Positions 10,945 through 23,487 are shown, counted from the first letter of the stretch. The stretch is DNA of 64,000 nucleotides from Helichrysum umbraculigerum (GCA_949592205.1 CATIUR010000002.1:1803001-1867000); one strand, 5' to 3'. The notes: generated by a model from the sequence alone, not told the origin. Program-made: numbers and translations.

Positions 10945-13869
10945 TGTGACACCCGGCAATTTCGGTTAACTTTTATACTTAACTAAAACCCTAATTACGT
11001 GTATTTAAATGTGATTTAGGCTAAATACTTGTAATTACTTGTAACTATTTGTATATTATTGGGAATATACACCTACGTGATTGTTTTATATTACGCTTAC
11101 GTAATTAGTTGTAATTACGCGAAACAACCGGACGGAGTCCGACAAATAATACGACGTTGGTGAAAACATTTCTATAAATAAATTAATCTACTTTTAAAAG
11201 TTATTTATCATATATTATTATTTTGTTAAAATAATACGAGAAAAACCCAGACGTCTCAAACGCAACGAAAATGCGCGAATCAAATTCGGCAACCAAACGT
11301 AAGTCAATAACTAATTTGATAACTCAAATAAAGAATTCTAATTATATTTCAACGAGAAATTCATCCAAATTTATATCAATCGTTAAAACAACACGATTAA
11401 CCGTTACGCAATTTAACGATTTAACGAGTAAACGACCTAAATACGTAGACACAGTCTAAAAACTGAAATTTAATCACAAACCCACCCACATGGGGCCCCC
11501 ATGGCCAGCCCATGTGCAACCTCCATGCCCCCCCCCCCCCCCCTCTCATATTTCATGCATTTTAATGATTAAACTTCACCTCCTAAGTCTTACACTTCTC
11601 ACACTCAACAATCATTTCTCACACTCAACAATCACTCTTTCCTCTCTATCCTTTTCTCTCAAATTACTGATTATTTCAGTCCAAAAACCTCTCTCTCAAC
11701 CACCATAATCACCATACAAAACCACCACATCACCACCAACATCCACCTTGAAGACTTAACTAAAATACATAACTTTTTGTAATAATAAGGAGCTCAAGAA
11801 CATCATCTTCTTCATCATCACTTGTTCTTCATCACTTTCCTTTGTAAGAACACCTACTTTTTCTTTAGATTTGATTGCATGTTAGTTATTTACATGTTTT
11901 ATGGCTCTATCAACTAGAAAATGTCCAAATATCATGTTAAAATACGTTTTTAGAACATTTATATAAACATACATAATTGTTACAGAAAACTCAGTCCACA
12001 AAATCGACCATAATTTGAGTTCTAGGAGGATTTAGACAACGAATTTTTTTTAAAAAGTTGCGTATTGAAAATATCTACAAAAAGCTCTTTTATGGCTCCT
12101 TCCAGAAACCCACGGATTTTTAGCTACGAACCAATCTTTGAGACTGGTCTTACCTTGTTCGAATAATATGTTCGGTTGTTACGCGGAATTATTAGAATAT
12201 CAAAATTGACACTATAATTGCTGAAAAAATTATATGTTATACTAGATATATAGTAGAACATCTAAGAATTTTTGTGAGGATTGATATGGTCTAGAAATGG
12301 TAGAAATCTAGTGGCGAACCAAACCGACATAAACCGAAAACATGAAAGTCTTAAAGTTTTGACATGCGCTTAAAAACCGATACCTCAAAATAACTCCGAC
12401 ACGTAACCGACAAATTATTTGAACTCTATTAACTGAAATATGGGTTGGGTAAAAGTTCCGGGTCAACCCGAGTAGGTTTGACCAAGTCAACAAAAACGGC
12501 TCGGTTTCTAAAAACGACAAAACTTACTAATTTTTGGAAAATGGTAACAAAAATGGGTTTGGGTGACTTAGTTAGTAACTTTGACCAGGTTTGACCAACT
12601 TTGACCAGGTTTGACCAACTTTGACCAGGTTTGACCAATTTTGACCAGTTTGACCAACTTTGACCAGTTTGACCAACTTTGACCAGGTTTGACTAACTTT
12701 GACCTACGGTTTGAGGTCTTTACGAACTAAATAATCTGTTAGCAACACACGATATGTACTAATGTATAGTATGCAACGAAACAAAACTAATAATAAAATC
12801 TTAATGAATTATTATTACAAACTTTACCAACGGGTCGTACGCGTTTTTGATAAACGAACTTGAACAAGTATTTGGATATAACTAGTTGAATGGACAACTA
12901 GCTTTAAGTGGACATTAACCCTCCACTTACATAGATGGTCTTTTAAGACATCTACTTACTTACAACCTTATACGTTTAGGACGTTAAAAGGTTGCACTTT
13001 GGGACACTCATTGCTTACTTATTTGATTATTTGCTAGCTGTTGCTAAACTCAGGTGAGTTTCATAGCCCCACTTTTTACTGCTTTTTACATTGGGGTGAG
13101 AATACATGCTCTGTTTTATAAACTGTTTTACATATGAACGCAAGTAACGAAAACTCTTATACTGATTGCATGAGTAACTAAACCAAACTACGATGGCCCC
13201 TAACAAATATCATAGTACGTTAATACTAAGCGCAAACATTATGGATAGATCTATCGGGACCTGACAATCCGCCATCCGGGTTAGTCGCTCTAACCACTAT
13301 ACGGATGCATAATATTTCGTACAGCCGAGTGTACTGGTTATACACTCACTGGGGGTAAACAACTACGGTTAAGCTTCGGACTATGAGCTCATGGCAATAG
13401 TATACTATGATTCACTTTGGCATTCGTGCTACTTTGATAACTATGAAATCTTGTGGTTCATACTATGATTTTAACTGCATAAACCTATGAACTCACCAAC
13501 TTTATGTTGACCTTTTAGCATGTATTTCTCAGGTTCACAGACGCAGTAGGACTACCAACAGGAAACAAGGTAGTAGGATGCTTTAGGAAAGCATTAGCTC
13601 GAGTCGCATGTTTTCACAAACAACAAGAGATTAGATTACATTACGATATTTTGTATCAACATTTATGTATTAGAAATCTCTACACTTTTAATGCGAACTC
13701 CAATGTTTTGATATAACATTTGTAACCGTTTTATTTATGAAATGTAACTTTTTAATAAAACGTCTCATATAGAGGTCGTTTGTTGTAATCTTTGTGTGAT
13801 GATATTTGATTTGGTCGTAGCCCCGTGATACCTCATACTTCCGCTGCCACGTGTCACTGGGGTGCGATA
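10945..13869 (+). mobile_element. Solo LTR, 2925 bp, nested in the outer LTR
   Basis: It is bounded by a perfect 5-bp duplication CTTGT (10940-10944 and 13870-13874). It begins TGTGACACCC and ends GGGGTGCGATA, so the 3' terminus is again TA. A pyrimidine-rich leader at about 11570-11840 is followed by the donor-like TTTGTAAGAACACC and, further on, acceptor-like CTCAGGTGAG (about 13051) and CTCAGGTTC (about 13530). It contains a C14-15 run near 11529 and a tandem array at 12582-12712. No polyprotein frame is present. I first read it as ending at 14403, but the duplication places its end at 13869. Confidence 0.8.
12582..12712. repeat. Tandem array of TTTGACCAGG / TTTGACCAAC words
   Basis: Roughly a dozen alternating copies of a 10- to 11-base word (TTTGACCAACT, TTTGACCAGG) form a compact array inside the solo LTR. 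The core TTGAC(C) resembles a W-box, but the array looks like local duplication in the LTR. Confidence 0.85.
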
Positions 13870-14087
13870 CTTGTCAACCAAAATGGTCAAAAATGGCCAT
13901 AAATTGGTCATGCATCTGTTTTCTTGATAAACGCGTATCTTGAAAAAGTGTGAAAGGGGAAACCTTCAATTTGATATAGTAAAGGTGTCTGCAAAATTTG
14001 GTGGTCTAACTCTTAACGAGTTAAAAGTTATGTGCGTTTGAATTTCGTATTTGTGTCAAAGATATGCAGACCTGGGCTGGGCATGAA

Positions 14088-14238
14088 CTACCCGGCGGGT
14101 AGTCCATGTACCCGGCGGGTACTAGGGTTCAAAAGTTCACAGAAAGTGGTTCAAGATTGAGTACCCGATGGGTACTAGAGTACCCGGTGGGTATTAATGT
14201 TAGTACGCGGGGCGTACTAGAGTACCCGGTGGGTACTC
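14088..14238. repeat. Palindromic cassette GTACCCGGNGGGTAC in the outer LTR
   Basis: Six copies of a near-perfect 15-base palindrome occur in 150 bp: two with GGCGGG, one with GATGGG, two with GGTGGG, and one variant GTACGCGGGGCGTAC. The block follows the lead-in word GCAGACCTGGG and precedes the LTR 3' end by about 170 bp, the same relative place as in the intact element at 44527. Confidence 0.85.
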
Positions 14239-14403
14239 CCTCTGATTTTTGAAAAGTTGATTTTTGAGGTTTTAAGCATTTATTTGGGGTATGTAAATAT
14301 ACTTTAACTATAGAATTAAGTTGTGGGACATTTTAAAAGGTGATTTGAAATTGAGAAAAGTATATATATATATATAATAAAAAATAAAAATTGGGGCGTT
14401 TCA

Positions 14404-15432
14404 TGCAAGCTTTGATTTTGACATAAAAAATATAATTTCTTTTGGGTCTTAAAAAAGCACTGCATATAACCACAAGTGATTTGGTGTATAATCACGTATG
14501 ATTTATGATTAACTTTTAAAAATGGTATATAATTATATATTAATGTTATATGTTAATTAACACATCATTACAACTTAATATATATTCAATTAAAGGTGAA
14601 AATGACTATCTAAATAAAGAAACTTTATTGATTCCTCCGTTATTCAAATATTTGACTTTTTACGTTGAACTTTTAGCAAATTATGAATGGCATTAATTAT
14701 ATTGATCTTCACATGCTTGCTCTAAAATTTTAATTATTTATTATTATTTTTTTAAAAGCTTTTATAGCGATCTTTCAGTTTAATTTTAAGTTATCATCTA
14801 AATAAAAATAAAATAGAGAATAAAAAATGAAACACAAAAATATATTTGTCAATACTATATTTTTTTTTTCTCCATAAGATAATTGCTTAATTTTTGTAAA
14901 CTACATATATTTTACAAAAATAAATCGATTATGTTTATGTTCATTGAGATAGCGGTTATAAACATTATGAAAAGTTGTATTTATTGAAGTTGTGATTCAA
15001 AACTATAACAAATTTGAGTGCTAATGATGTAAAATGGCATTAAGTAATGGAAAATGATAGACTTACAAAATTTTAGAAAAGAATTTGTACAAAACAAGGT
15101 GGCATAATATGTAGAACAAGGAGTGGTCAAAGATGGCTAAATGACGCGAAGTCGTGTTGCGATGATCATTTGTTGTCGAACGGGTGAAGTTGATAAGCAA
15201 TTGGGATGAGCTTGAAGACTGATTTGTTTTGTAGCAGTGTGGACTGAGCAACGGAACGATTTTTTTGTTAGGACAATTTGTTGTCGGTCAGTAGCCTTTG
15301 AGAAGTTTTGGTTTGTATTTACTATAAATATATATAATCTTCATGCATGGCTTTTAGAAAAGTACTCCCTTGTTAGTGTTGTATAGAGTGAAATTTGATC
15401 AATGATATTTCCCTTTTTCTAAAGAAAAAAAA
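14404..15432. other. AT-rich intergenic DNA, no gene seen
   Basis: The stretch is AT-rich with long A and T runs. Only short ORFs without motifs occur, and I see no transposon ends. Confidence 0.5.
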
Positions 15433-15774
15433 AGGGCGCGTTTAGTTACAGAAAACTTTCTCCATTTTTCTTTTTCCATTTCCCTAGAGAATGGAAAGTG
15501 TTTTACATCTCTAGAAAAGCATGGAAAATCTAGAAAACGTGTTTAGTTGCAAGGGGTGGAGTTTTCCTTTTCCAATGAATAGTAGAGATGAAAAACTTAG
15601 AAAACCATCCAAAGTAGTTTTCAACTTTGTAGTTATAAAAGGAAAACGGGGATTTTCCTTTTCTTTAAAAAGTTTTTTAGAAAACAAGAATTTGAACACA
15701 TTTTCTATTTTTCTTATTTTCTTAAGGAATTTTTCTAAAAAAGTGGAGAGTTTTCTGTAACTAAAACGCACCCT
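15433..15774. mobile_element. Foldback MITE with AGGGYGYGTTTAGTT ends
   Basis: The left end reads AGGGCGCGTTTAGTTACAG and the right end is close to its complement, CTGTAACTAAAACGCACCCT. The interior is also largely self-complementary (TTTTCC and GGAAAA words), which is why ORFs appear on both strands. A related element lies at 27547-27910 in a kinase intron. The target duplication is not clear, so the superfamily is uncertain. Confidence 0.65.
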
Positions 15775-15814
15775 AAAGTTTTTAGAAAAGGTCTACAAAG
15801 TCAATACTCAATAA

Positions 15815-16669
15815 TAGGGCCGAGCAAAAAACCGAATTAACCAAATCATAACCGTATCAACCGTCAAAACCGAACCGAATTAACCAAACCGCACATATAA
15901 CCGCGGATTTGGTTAACATTTTTGGATTAACCAAAGTTTGCGGTTCGGTTATGAAAGTAAAGGATATCCGCCATGGTTTTAACCGCACCGCCCCACACAC
16001 TTTTACACATTAAAAATATTATACTTATATTTGAATATACTGATAAATATATTTTAAATTTATTTGCAGTTAATAAAATAAATTTTTGAAACATATTTTG
16101 TTAAGGAAATGGAACGTCAATCACTAATTTTGAAGGGATAGACACTTGCATTGATGACTCTTGGATAGATGAAGATTCAAGTCAGAAGAAATTTTAGCAC
16201 TTTAAAAACTCTACATGAGATTCTACTTATTTTTCTAGTTTATTTATAGTTTTCTGTATGAATTTGCAATGTAATAACTGCATGAAGTTTGCTATTGTTT
16301 TTTGCTACTCGAACATCATTGGATCTTCTATTCAAGGTTCCAAATTGCACTAAATTTGCTACATATAAGGTTGTAAAACTGTGTTGATCTACTTCAAGAT
16401 TGAGTTAAAAATTGGAGAAAAAAAACTCTCTTATATTTACATGTTTATGTGCAATGTATTAGGCACAAACCCATTTAACAAACCATTTTTTTGACTATAA
16501 ACGGTTAACCGAATTAACCACTTTATATCTAGAAGTTAACCAAATTAACCGAATTAACCAATCGTTTATTAACCGAACCGAATGGTTAAAATTGTTGATT
16601 AACCAAAGTTTTGGTTATGGGAGAGGTTTTCCTCCCTATCCGCACCTAACCGCCCCATGCTCACCCCTA
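15815..16669. mobile_element. Non-autonomous hAT element, 855 bp, TSD CTCAATAA
   Basis: The perfect 8-bp duplication CTCAATAA lies at 15807-15814 and 16670-16677. Termini are TAGGGCCGAGCA and TGCTCACCCCTA. Both subterminal zones are filled with copies of AACCGAATTAACC-like words and their complements, the kind of subterminal repeat hAT transposases bind. The middle (about 16100-16200) holds an acidic reading frame ending in a stop, with peptide FEGIDTCIDDSWIDED, which might be a remnant of a transposase C-terminus; that part is speculative. Confidence 0.85.
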
Positions 16670-16819
16670 CTCAATAAGTCAATAGTAAGAGAGAACTAGA
16701 GAAGGATACATTTCATTGGACCGGGCCAAGTGTACGTTGTGTTTTTTTTTAATCGTAGCTTGGGCCTTATTGCACCGGGCTTTTTTGCCATATTCTTTTT
16801 TCCGTACCAACCGACCGAC

Positions 16820-16941
16820 CAAAGCAGAGGCACTGAATTAAAAACGAAGTTTGGTCGACCGGCGACTATCTCCGGGATCTCTCATCTTGCGGTTTTCAGT
16901 TGAACACAAATACTACAATTTACAAATACTTGCAGCAGAAG
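16820..16941 (+). other. Probable 5' leader exon of the inner membrane protease gene
   Basis: A GC-richer patch ends in AGCAGAAG followed by a strong donor GTGAGC at 16942. A matching acceptor, TTGTGCAG, lies at 20530-20537, just ahead of the start-codon exon. This suggests a leader exon with a 3.6-kb intron that now contains a copia element. It is inferred from splice signals only; the transcription start is unknown. Confidence 0.4.
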
Positions 16942-17303
16942 GTGAGCAGATACCGTCTCTCATAATTTATCACTATTCGATTTCATTAATTTCACTCTAT
17001 TCAAATTTATATTTCGCACTATACTTTACTTCTTCTTCTTCTTCTTCTTGTTCATGATTTCATGATTAATATTAATAGAGTAGTAGTATATTTGATTTTT
17101 CTAGTGTGATTGCTAACCGAAATATTGTTGTTTTTCCCCTTAAGAGGAAGAGGAAGAGGATGTCAGTATTATTATCATCTAGTCGTACATTTATTTATAC
17201 ACCCTTCAATTCAATTCAATTCAATTCAATTGTATAAACAAAACAAATCAAATCCTGTTGCCCTATCTATCTTCTATCTATATAATATGATATGATATGA
17301 TAT

Positions 17304-20300
17304 TATTGAATTGAGTTGGTTTTTCAACTCACACAAGAACTCACAAAACAACACTTGATTTTACTCATCAAAGTTGATTCCATGAATCTATTAATGCTAA
17401 ACTCATACATAGCCCTATTTATAGATAGAGCATTAAAGAGCCGGCAAATACGGCCTCCACTTCACAATGAAGAAGTACTTACAAACTAACGGAAACAAAT
17501 AGCAAGTCGATACTTGACCCAATCAAAGCAAAGCTGAGATATTTGTTTGTATCATATCCTTCCTCAAACTGAGAATGCCATGGCCACTTCAGTTTGCTCT
17601 TTCTACTGCTTCAACTCCAAGTCTGTCACAAAATGATATCTGCCACTTGATCTCGTCTTCCACACGAGACTTAATTAATCGAGGAAATCTTACTCTCATG
17701 TGTTTCGTCCTTCCATGAAACATAGGATTTTATGAGAGGAGCTGTTATCACAATGGATTGTCAAACCATTAGACTAATCTTCATTGAACCCTTTGAGTAT
17801 TTCTTGCATCCAAATACTTTGACATGCACAAGCTGATGCCGCTACGTATTCCGCTTCAGTGGTTGACAAATTTACAATACGCTTTTTTTAGCTCCACACT
17901 ACAGCTGCTCCGCTCGTCATTAAAACATAACCTGATGTGCTTCTGCTACTATCAAAGTCCCCAGCAAAATCACTATCTGTGAAGCCTTATAATCTATGAT
18001 AGACATCGTTTCGTTTGTACAATAAACCCAAGTTTACAGTACCTTTGATGTAATGTACGACTCTCTTGACTGCCATCAAATGAGCCTCTTTTGGACATGC
18101 CATAAGTCTGATTGAGAAACAAACAGAGAACATAATATCGGGTCTAGTGGCAGTAAGATACATTAGACTTCCAATCAGTTGCTTATAAAATGAAGCATCT
18201 ACTTCCTCTCCCCCTTCTTCCTTAGATACCTTGGTTCGCGGTACAATAGGATTGTTCTCAGGGTTGCAATCAGCCATTCTGAACCTTGTAAGCACATCTC
18301 AAGCTTATTTCTTTTGACACTGAAAGATCCGGCCTTCTGCTTGACGAACTTCAACTCAAGAAAATAATGCATTTTACCCAAATCAATCATTTCGAACTCG
18401 TGCTTCATCGATCTTTTGAAGCTTTCACATAACTTGGAGTCATTACCTGTAAAAATTAAATCATCTACATATAAACTTACAACTAGATAACTTCTTGCTT
18501 CTTCTTTCTTTATGGACAAATTATGTCATGACTGCACTTGACGAATCCTTCACGAGTAAAATACTCCTCTATTTTGCTGTACCATGCCCTTGGTGCCTGC
18601 TTCAATCCGTATAGTGCTTTCTTGAGTTTGTAAACCTTGTGCTCTTCTCCAGCTTTAACATACCACTCCGGTTGCTTCACGTAAACAGTTTTTTTTAGAA
18701 TGCCATGAAGAAAGGCAATTTTTACATCGAGTTGAAAGACAACCCAGCCCTTTTGTGCAGCTAATGCCAAAAGCATTCTTATAGGATCCCACCTTGCAAC
18801 TGGTGCAAACACTTCCTCATAATCGACACCTTATTTTTTTGCGTACCCCTTTGCAACAGCTTCACTCTCTTCTGGTTGGGAATGTGAACATGACCAACAC
18901 ACCCAAAAACTTTGAAGTAATCAATATTAGGTTTGTTGTTACTCGTTTGGTATTTTACAGCTGATGTTGGACTTCTATTTAGAATATGTACAGTCCATTT
19001 AGTTGCTTCCCACCAGAACCTCCTTGGCATGTTCAACAGACAACGAACCGTATCCATGATGGTCCTATTTTTCCTCTCCGCAATACCGTTTTGTTGTGGT
19101 GTATATGCTGCTGTAAGTTGTCTTTTGAGACCATTAAGAGCACAAAAATTATTAAACTCTTTGCTATTGGATTCCCCTCCCCGATCAGTCGATCACTTCT
19201 CAGACGAGTCAGTTTTGTACCAGCTTCATTTTCAACCATAGCTTTAAAAATCTTTAAATAGGTAAACGTTTCATTTTTTTTCTGCAAGAAAATAGACCCA
19301 TGTTTTTCGGCTAAAGTTATCAATAAAGGTTAACACATACCTTTTGTCTCCTGCTGATTTCGGGTTAACTTCTGCCTCAACCACGTTCACCTCTATAACC
19401 TCCTCTGTATGAACCTCGTCCTCTTCTTCCAGTTGCCCTTTCACCACCCGATATTTTGAGAACTTGTTCTTCTTCGAAATCACTCTTCATTCGCTGTTCA
19501 TGAACAAGTAGACTGCTTTGTAGTTCGTCTAGCATGAGTTTATCTACGTTATTAGCCTCCTCTATAGAACATATCACATAGTTAAATTTGGTAGTTAACG
19601 ATCTCATAATTTTTTTGAGTGACGGTGCTCTCCAGGACGTTTTCTCCACAAGTCTTCTTCCTCTTTGCCACTGAAAGTACTCTAGCACGGGAGCTATTGA
19701 TCGATTCTCCTTCTGTCAAACTCAGTACGCGTAGCTTGCAACTGAACCCTCTTGACCTTGGTCGATCCTTGAAATTTCTGCTTCATGCTGTCCCAGATTT
19801 GCTTACTGGTGTTGGTATTAAGGATTGTGTCAAGGACCTCCATATCAATTGATTGATACAGAAGGTTCTTGAGTTTTAGGTCTTTCAGCTTCATATCGTC
19901 AATCTCCTTTTGTTGCGTTGCCGTTGCCGCGCTCCAGTTTGCCTTGGAATCCCTTTCTCAATGAGATCCCAATATTCTTTTGAACGTATGAAGTTCTCCA
20001 TTAGCCTAGCCCAATGATCATAGTGACCTTCAAACTTAGAAATTGCAGGAAGCCAGGAACTACAAAACCTTGGGACTGGTGCTTCTTTTTTCCATCTTCT
20101 TTTTCTTCCGATTATCTCTAAATCAGGCCTGCGGATGGCCTTGCTCTGATACCAATTATTGAATTGGTTTTTCAACTCACAAAAGAACACTCGATTCTAC
20201 TGATCAAAGTTGATTCGATGATTTTATTAATGTTAAACAGCCCTATTTATAGATAGAGCGTTATAATAGAAGGATAACAATAAAGGGCGAACAAATAGCG

Positions 20301-20428
20301 AAAAATTAGTTCAACTAGCCCAATTTCTACGGCCTCCACTTCACAGTGAAGTACTTATTCAAAACAAAATAACGGAAACAAATACAAAGTGGATACTTGA
20401 CCCAATCAAAGTTAAGATATTTGTATCA
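17304..20428 (-). mobile_element. Degenerate Ty1/copia retrotransposon with both LTRs
   Basis: It is flanked by GATAT (17299-17303 and 20429-20433), although the left flank is itself an ATGAT repeat. On the minus strand the 5' LTR is 20428-20157 (272 bp) and the 3' LTR is 17554-17304 (251 bp). Each LTR starts TGATAC and ends CAATTCAATA, thus TG...TA. The primer site TGGTATCAGAGC, complementary to initiator tRNA-Met, reads from 20154 on the minus strand. A purine-rich tract (GTTTGAGGAAGGATA) precedes the 3' LTR. The LTRs differ by several indels, so the insertion is not young. The polyprotein is broken. The element lies in the probable leader intron of the protease gene, antisense to it. Confidence 0.88.
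17775..20130 (-). pseudogene. Broken copia Gag-Pol polyprotein
   Basis: Read from right to left, the fragments are: a Gag domain (about 20130-19400, ending in a Gly/Arg-rich RGRGSYRGGYRGERG stretch), part of the integrase core (RYVLTFIDNFSRKTW, about 19350-18850), reverse transcriptase (FAPVARWDPIRMLLALAAQ, YGLKQAPRAW and the catalytic YVDDLIFTG, about 18812-18300), and RNase H (about 18000-17775). Frameshifts and stops separate them, including an in-frame stop in RNase H. The CCHC knuckle, protease and integrase zinc-binding part between Gag and the integrase core are missing, so there is an internal deletion as well as point decay. It cannot move on its own. Confidence 0.88.
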
Positions 20429-20586
20429 GATATTGTATATATGTGTCCGTACAGCCCAATTAGTAGTATGCAGGGTGACAACACTCACAATTACAAAAAA
20501 AATATAGTGCTTTAAGTTGTTGTTTTCTCTTGTGCAGATATCATTGTTTTTCATTTCAGAATTTGTTTATTTGGCTTGGTACGGAT

Positions 20587-22935
20587 ATGGGAGCACATAC
20601 TATTATTTGGAACGTGTTTAAGAAGGCTATACCAATGGGCCTTGTGGGAATCACTGTAACTGACCGTTATGGTGGAGTGTGCCGTATACGAGGTTCATCT
20701 ATGTCTCCAACATTTAATCCTTCCTTGGGATCATTTACTGGTAGCTTTCTTAGATCTAAATAGTTTTCATTATGCTTCCTACATGATGCTTCTTAATCAC
20801 CATTTTTGCTGCTGCAGATGATTATGCTTTCTTGGAGAAATTTTGCCTTGACAAATATAAATTTTCACACGGTGATGTAGTCATTTTCAGGTATATATGT
20901 ATTACATTGTCTGGTTACAATATCCTCATATGTATGTGAACTTGGCATTTGTAGACCCTCAAAAACAAATGCCTCTAGCATAATTTTTCAACTTTATAAG
21001 AAACAAGGATAAATGGTTAAATTGTAAAAGTAATCTTATAAACAGTTGATGGAATTATTATTTAAGATTTGGTGCTGAGAAGCCTCAGTGCAGTGGGTTT
21101 ACCCTTGGTTTTTTGTGAGAATGTGTATGGCAACTCATTTGACCTAATTCTTTGAGGCTATTATATTACTTGACCCATTCTTAAGTAAATAGGCCAAAAT
21201 TGTCATTTCTAGTGTTCAGTTTCTTTCTGAATACAAATTCCAATATGGATAATTATGTCATTTACAGAGTCCCTATTCCCCTATATTTTGCAGCGATCCA
21301 ACTGATTTCAAAGAGAGATGCGTAAAAAGAATAGTGGCCATGGAAGGTGAGTATATCAGCAACGTGAATGGTGCTATAAAGGTCCCGGATGGACATTGCT
21401 GGGTCGAGGGGGACAATTCAGCTTCTAGCTGTGATTCAAGATCATTTGGACCGGTATGGTACCTGTATTCTAAATTCTGATGCTAACGTCTTCTTAATTT
21501 GTGTTGCTGCATGTATGTTGGCAACTACATATTTAACAAAGATAACCTTGTTTTCAAAGATAACTTTGAAGTAAAAGGTGTAAAGATAACTTTTTTGTTT
21601 AACAAAGATAAATACTCATTTTTCACGATTCATGAAGCCTATAATTTGTTTTGAGCCATTTTAAATTGATGGGAGAGGTTTATGTGGTCAATCATGGTAA
21701 TAAACTCCTTTCCCTGTGTTTCCTTTTGGCAAATCAACTCTATACATTATAGCTGTATTTCTTCTTATAATATTTGAGGATTCTTATATAATATCGCTTC
21801 TTTATGAGACTTAAAGATGCACAAAAATGGGTGGGTCAACTCCAATTGGTTTTGATTTGTTACCCTCCCTGCCCATTTTTCTGTGAATCCATAGGTTATT
21901 AGATGGTTGTCATCTCTAGCTCTTCCTCAACATTCACCCTGCTAATCAGTTCTTATAAAGGAATAACATTATAAATAATAATTAATTTGAATCAAACTGC
22001 GGAGAAGATAAAAAAGAAATCAAAACCCTTAGGTTGGCAGAAAATAATGAATGTAACACTCCCTTTGTCATATGAATATGCCTAAGAATATAACATATCA
22101 TTGGTCCAAAAGGTTGAACCAGAGGTAGTGGCCTATATTGTAAGAGAGAAAAGATTGAATAACTTGAAGAGAAGAGAGAGCTCAACTTTCATTTTTCTTC
22201 GTTTTTCGTATATCTAAATTTTAGACACAACAACACACATGGAGTACTACAATGAAAACAAGTTCATAAGTAAGAGAAAAGAGAGCATAGAGGAGCGTAA
22301 AGGCTCAAAATTCTTTTTTTATGGGCACTCCGAAAATGGTGGGTGAGATAAGGATGTCTAAGAGTCTCTTTGATAGAACATTGTAATTCAAAGCTTAATG
22401 AATCAAATTCAAAGGCTGAAAAATGACAATGTCTAAGTTTTCTGAATGGGAAGTCTGAATGACAGAAACTTAGGGGACTAGTGAATTCTCGAAAGGGTCT
22501 ATGCGATTAGGGTCTGTTCATGAATCATTATTCATCTGAAGATCCTTCCTCATCTATTCGGGGTCCTGTTTTTGGAGTACATAAAGCCTTCTCTATTTGT
22601 TTAATGAACTTCCAACCGTTTCCATGATGAGATGCCTCAATCTGTGCTGTTTTGCATAGTTCAGATATTACCTAATTGCCTATCAATATCATTTCATATG
22701 GTTGATGGTAGTGATGTTTGTCATAAAGAATATATAGTTGAACTTTTGAGTAGTTGTCAAACAATTGTTCAACAGGAGAGGTACAGCGAAAATGAAAATG
22801 ATCATGGTTTAAATATATTTTTATTTTCAGATTCCATTGGGTTTGATTCAGGGAAGGGTGACTCATATTGTGTGGCCGCCACAGAGAATGAGTAAGGTTG
22901 ATAGAAGAATTTCTCATGAAGGAGTGGCGTTATGA
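20587..22935 (+). CDS. Mitochondrial inner membrane protease subunit 2 (IMP2-like signal peptidase)
   Basis: This S26 serine protease removes sorting signals from proteins delivered to the mitochondrial intermembrane space. Coding exons are 20587-20740, 20818-20890, 21294-21453 and 22831-22935, giving 163 residues with clean GT-AG junctions. The N-terminus holds one hydrophobic membrane anchor (about residues 14-25). The catalytic serine is S38 in GSSMSPTF and the catalytic lysine is K87 in VKRIVAMEGE. The conserved GHCWVEGDN, SRSFGPIPLG and GRVTHIVWPPQR boxes follow. Length and residue pattern match plant IMP2-type proteins better than IMP1 or chloroplast signal peptidases. The start is the first ATG of the conserved frame. 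No defect is visible; the large leader intron carries a copia insertion. Confidence 0.93.
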
Positions 22936-23487
22936 TCATGCATGCATACATAATACTGTATTATGGTGTTTGTATGTGCAGCATTCTCCTTATAAATCAA
23001 CCAGAGAACTATAATGAATAGTAACATTTTTGTCTTTTTCAAATTTTGTCTTTTCTTACTTACATCAATATATATTTAATATTGCATTATTTGAGTTGAA
23101 GTGTAGTGTAGATGAATTGGTTAACATCTTACCTTTTAAAATTTAAATATGAGGCCCAGGTTTTTTTTTTAATCATAATACCCATTCCGTGTCATTAAAA
23201 TTGTCCAATTAAGATATGTCGGGTAAATATAATTTTTGTCTTTATATTTAAGACAGATATGACTTAATTTATTTAAGAAATAAATGATTGAGTTAAGATA
23301 TAAAGGATTGAGAGTAATATATATTGGTAGAATGAAAAGTTTAATGATTTTTAGTACGTAGTAGTTTTTTTTTAAAGTGAGACAATTATTTTGAGAGATA
23401 TATAAATAGTAATGTCGACATGTATTTTGACAAAAGGTAATTTTTATTTAGATCATGTTTTATATATTTTTTAAAATTAGAGTATAC
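22936..23487. other. Downstream flank of the protease gene
   Basis: This holds the probable 3' UTR followed by AT-rich DNA. I see no gene or clear element here. Confidence 0.5.

Larger units (their letters stand above)
6683..14403 (+). mobile_element. Outer solo LTR of a Ty3/gypsy-type element, split by two younger LTR insertions
   Basis: It starts TGTAACATCC at 6683 and ends GGGGCGTTTCA at 14403. The flanking five bases are CGCAA on the left and TGCAA on the right, a 4 of 5 match that suggests an old target duplication. Removing the insertions at 7586-9542 and 10945-13869 leaves about 2.8 kb in three pieces. The pieces follow the order seen in the intact element at 44527: a leader region near 6930-7010, a donor-like site, an acceptor-like TTGCAGGTG at about 10355, a GTCTGCAAAATTT word near 13988, a palindromic cassette, then the LTR end. 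No polyprotein reading frame is present. The single mismatch in the duplication leaves some doubt. Confidence 0.65.

Noticed and set aside
10945..14403. One 3.4-kb LTR from TGTGACACCC to GGGGCGTTTCA
   Set aside because: The flanks do not match for these ends. CTTGT at both sides of 10945-13869 and CGCAA/TGCAA around 6683-14403 give a consistent nested reading.
15511..15771. Opposed ORFs of 79 and 86 codons
   Set aside because: They arise from the self-complementary interior of a foldback MITE; the same happens at 27519-27776.
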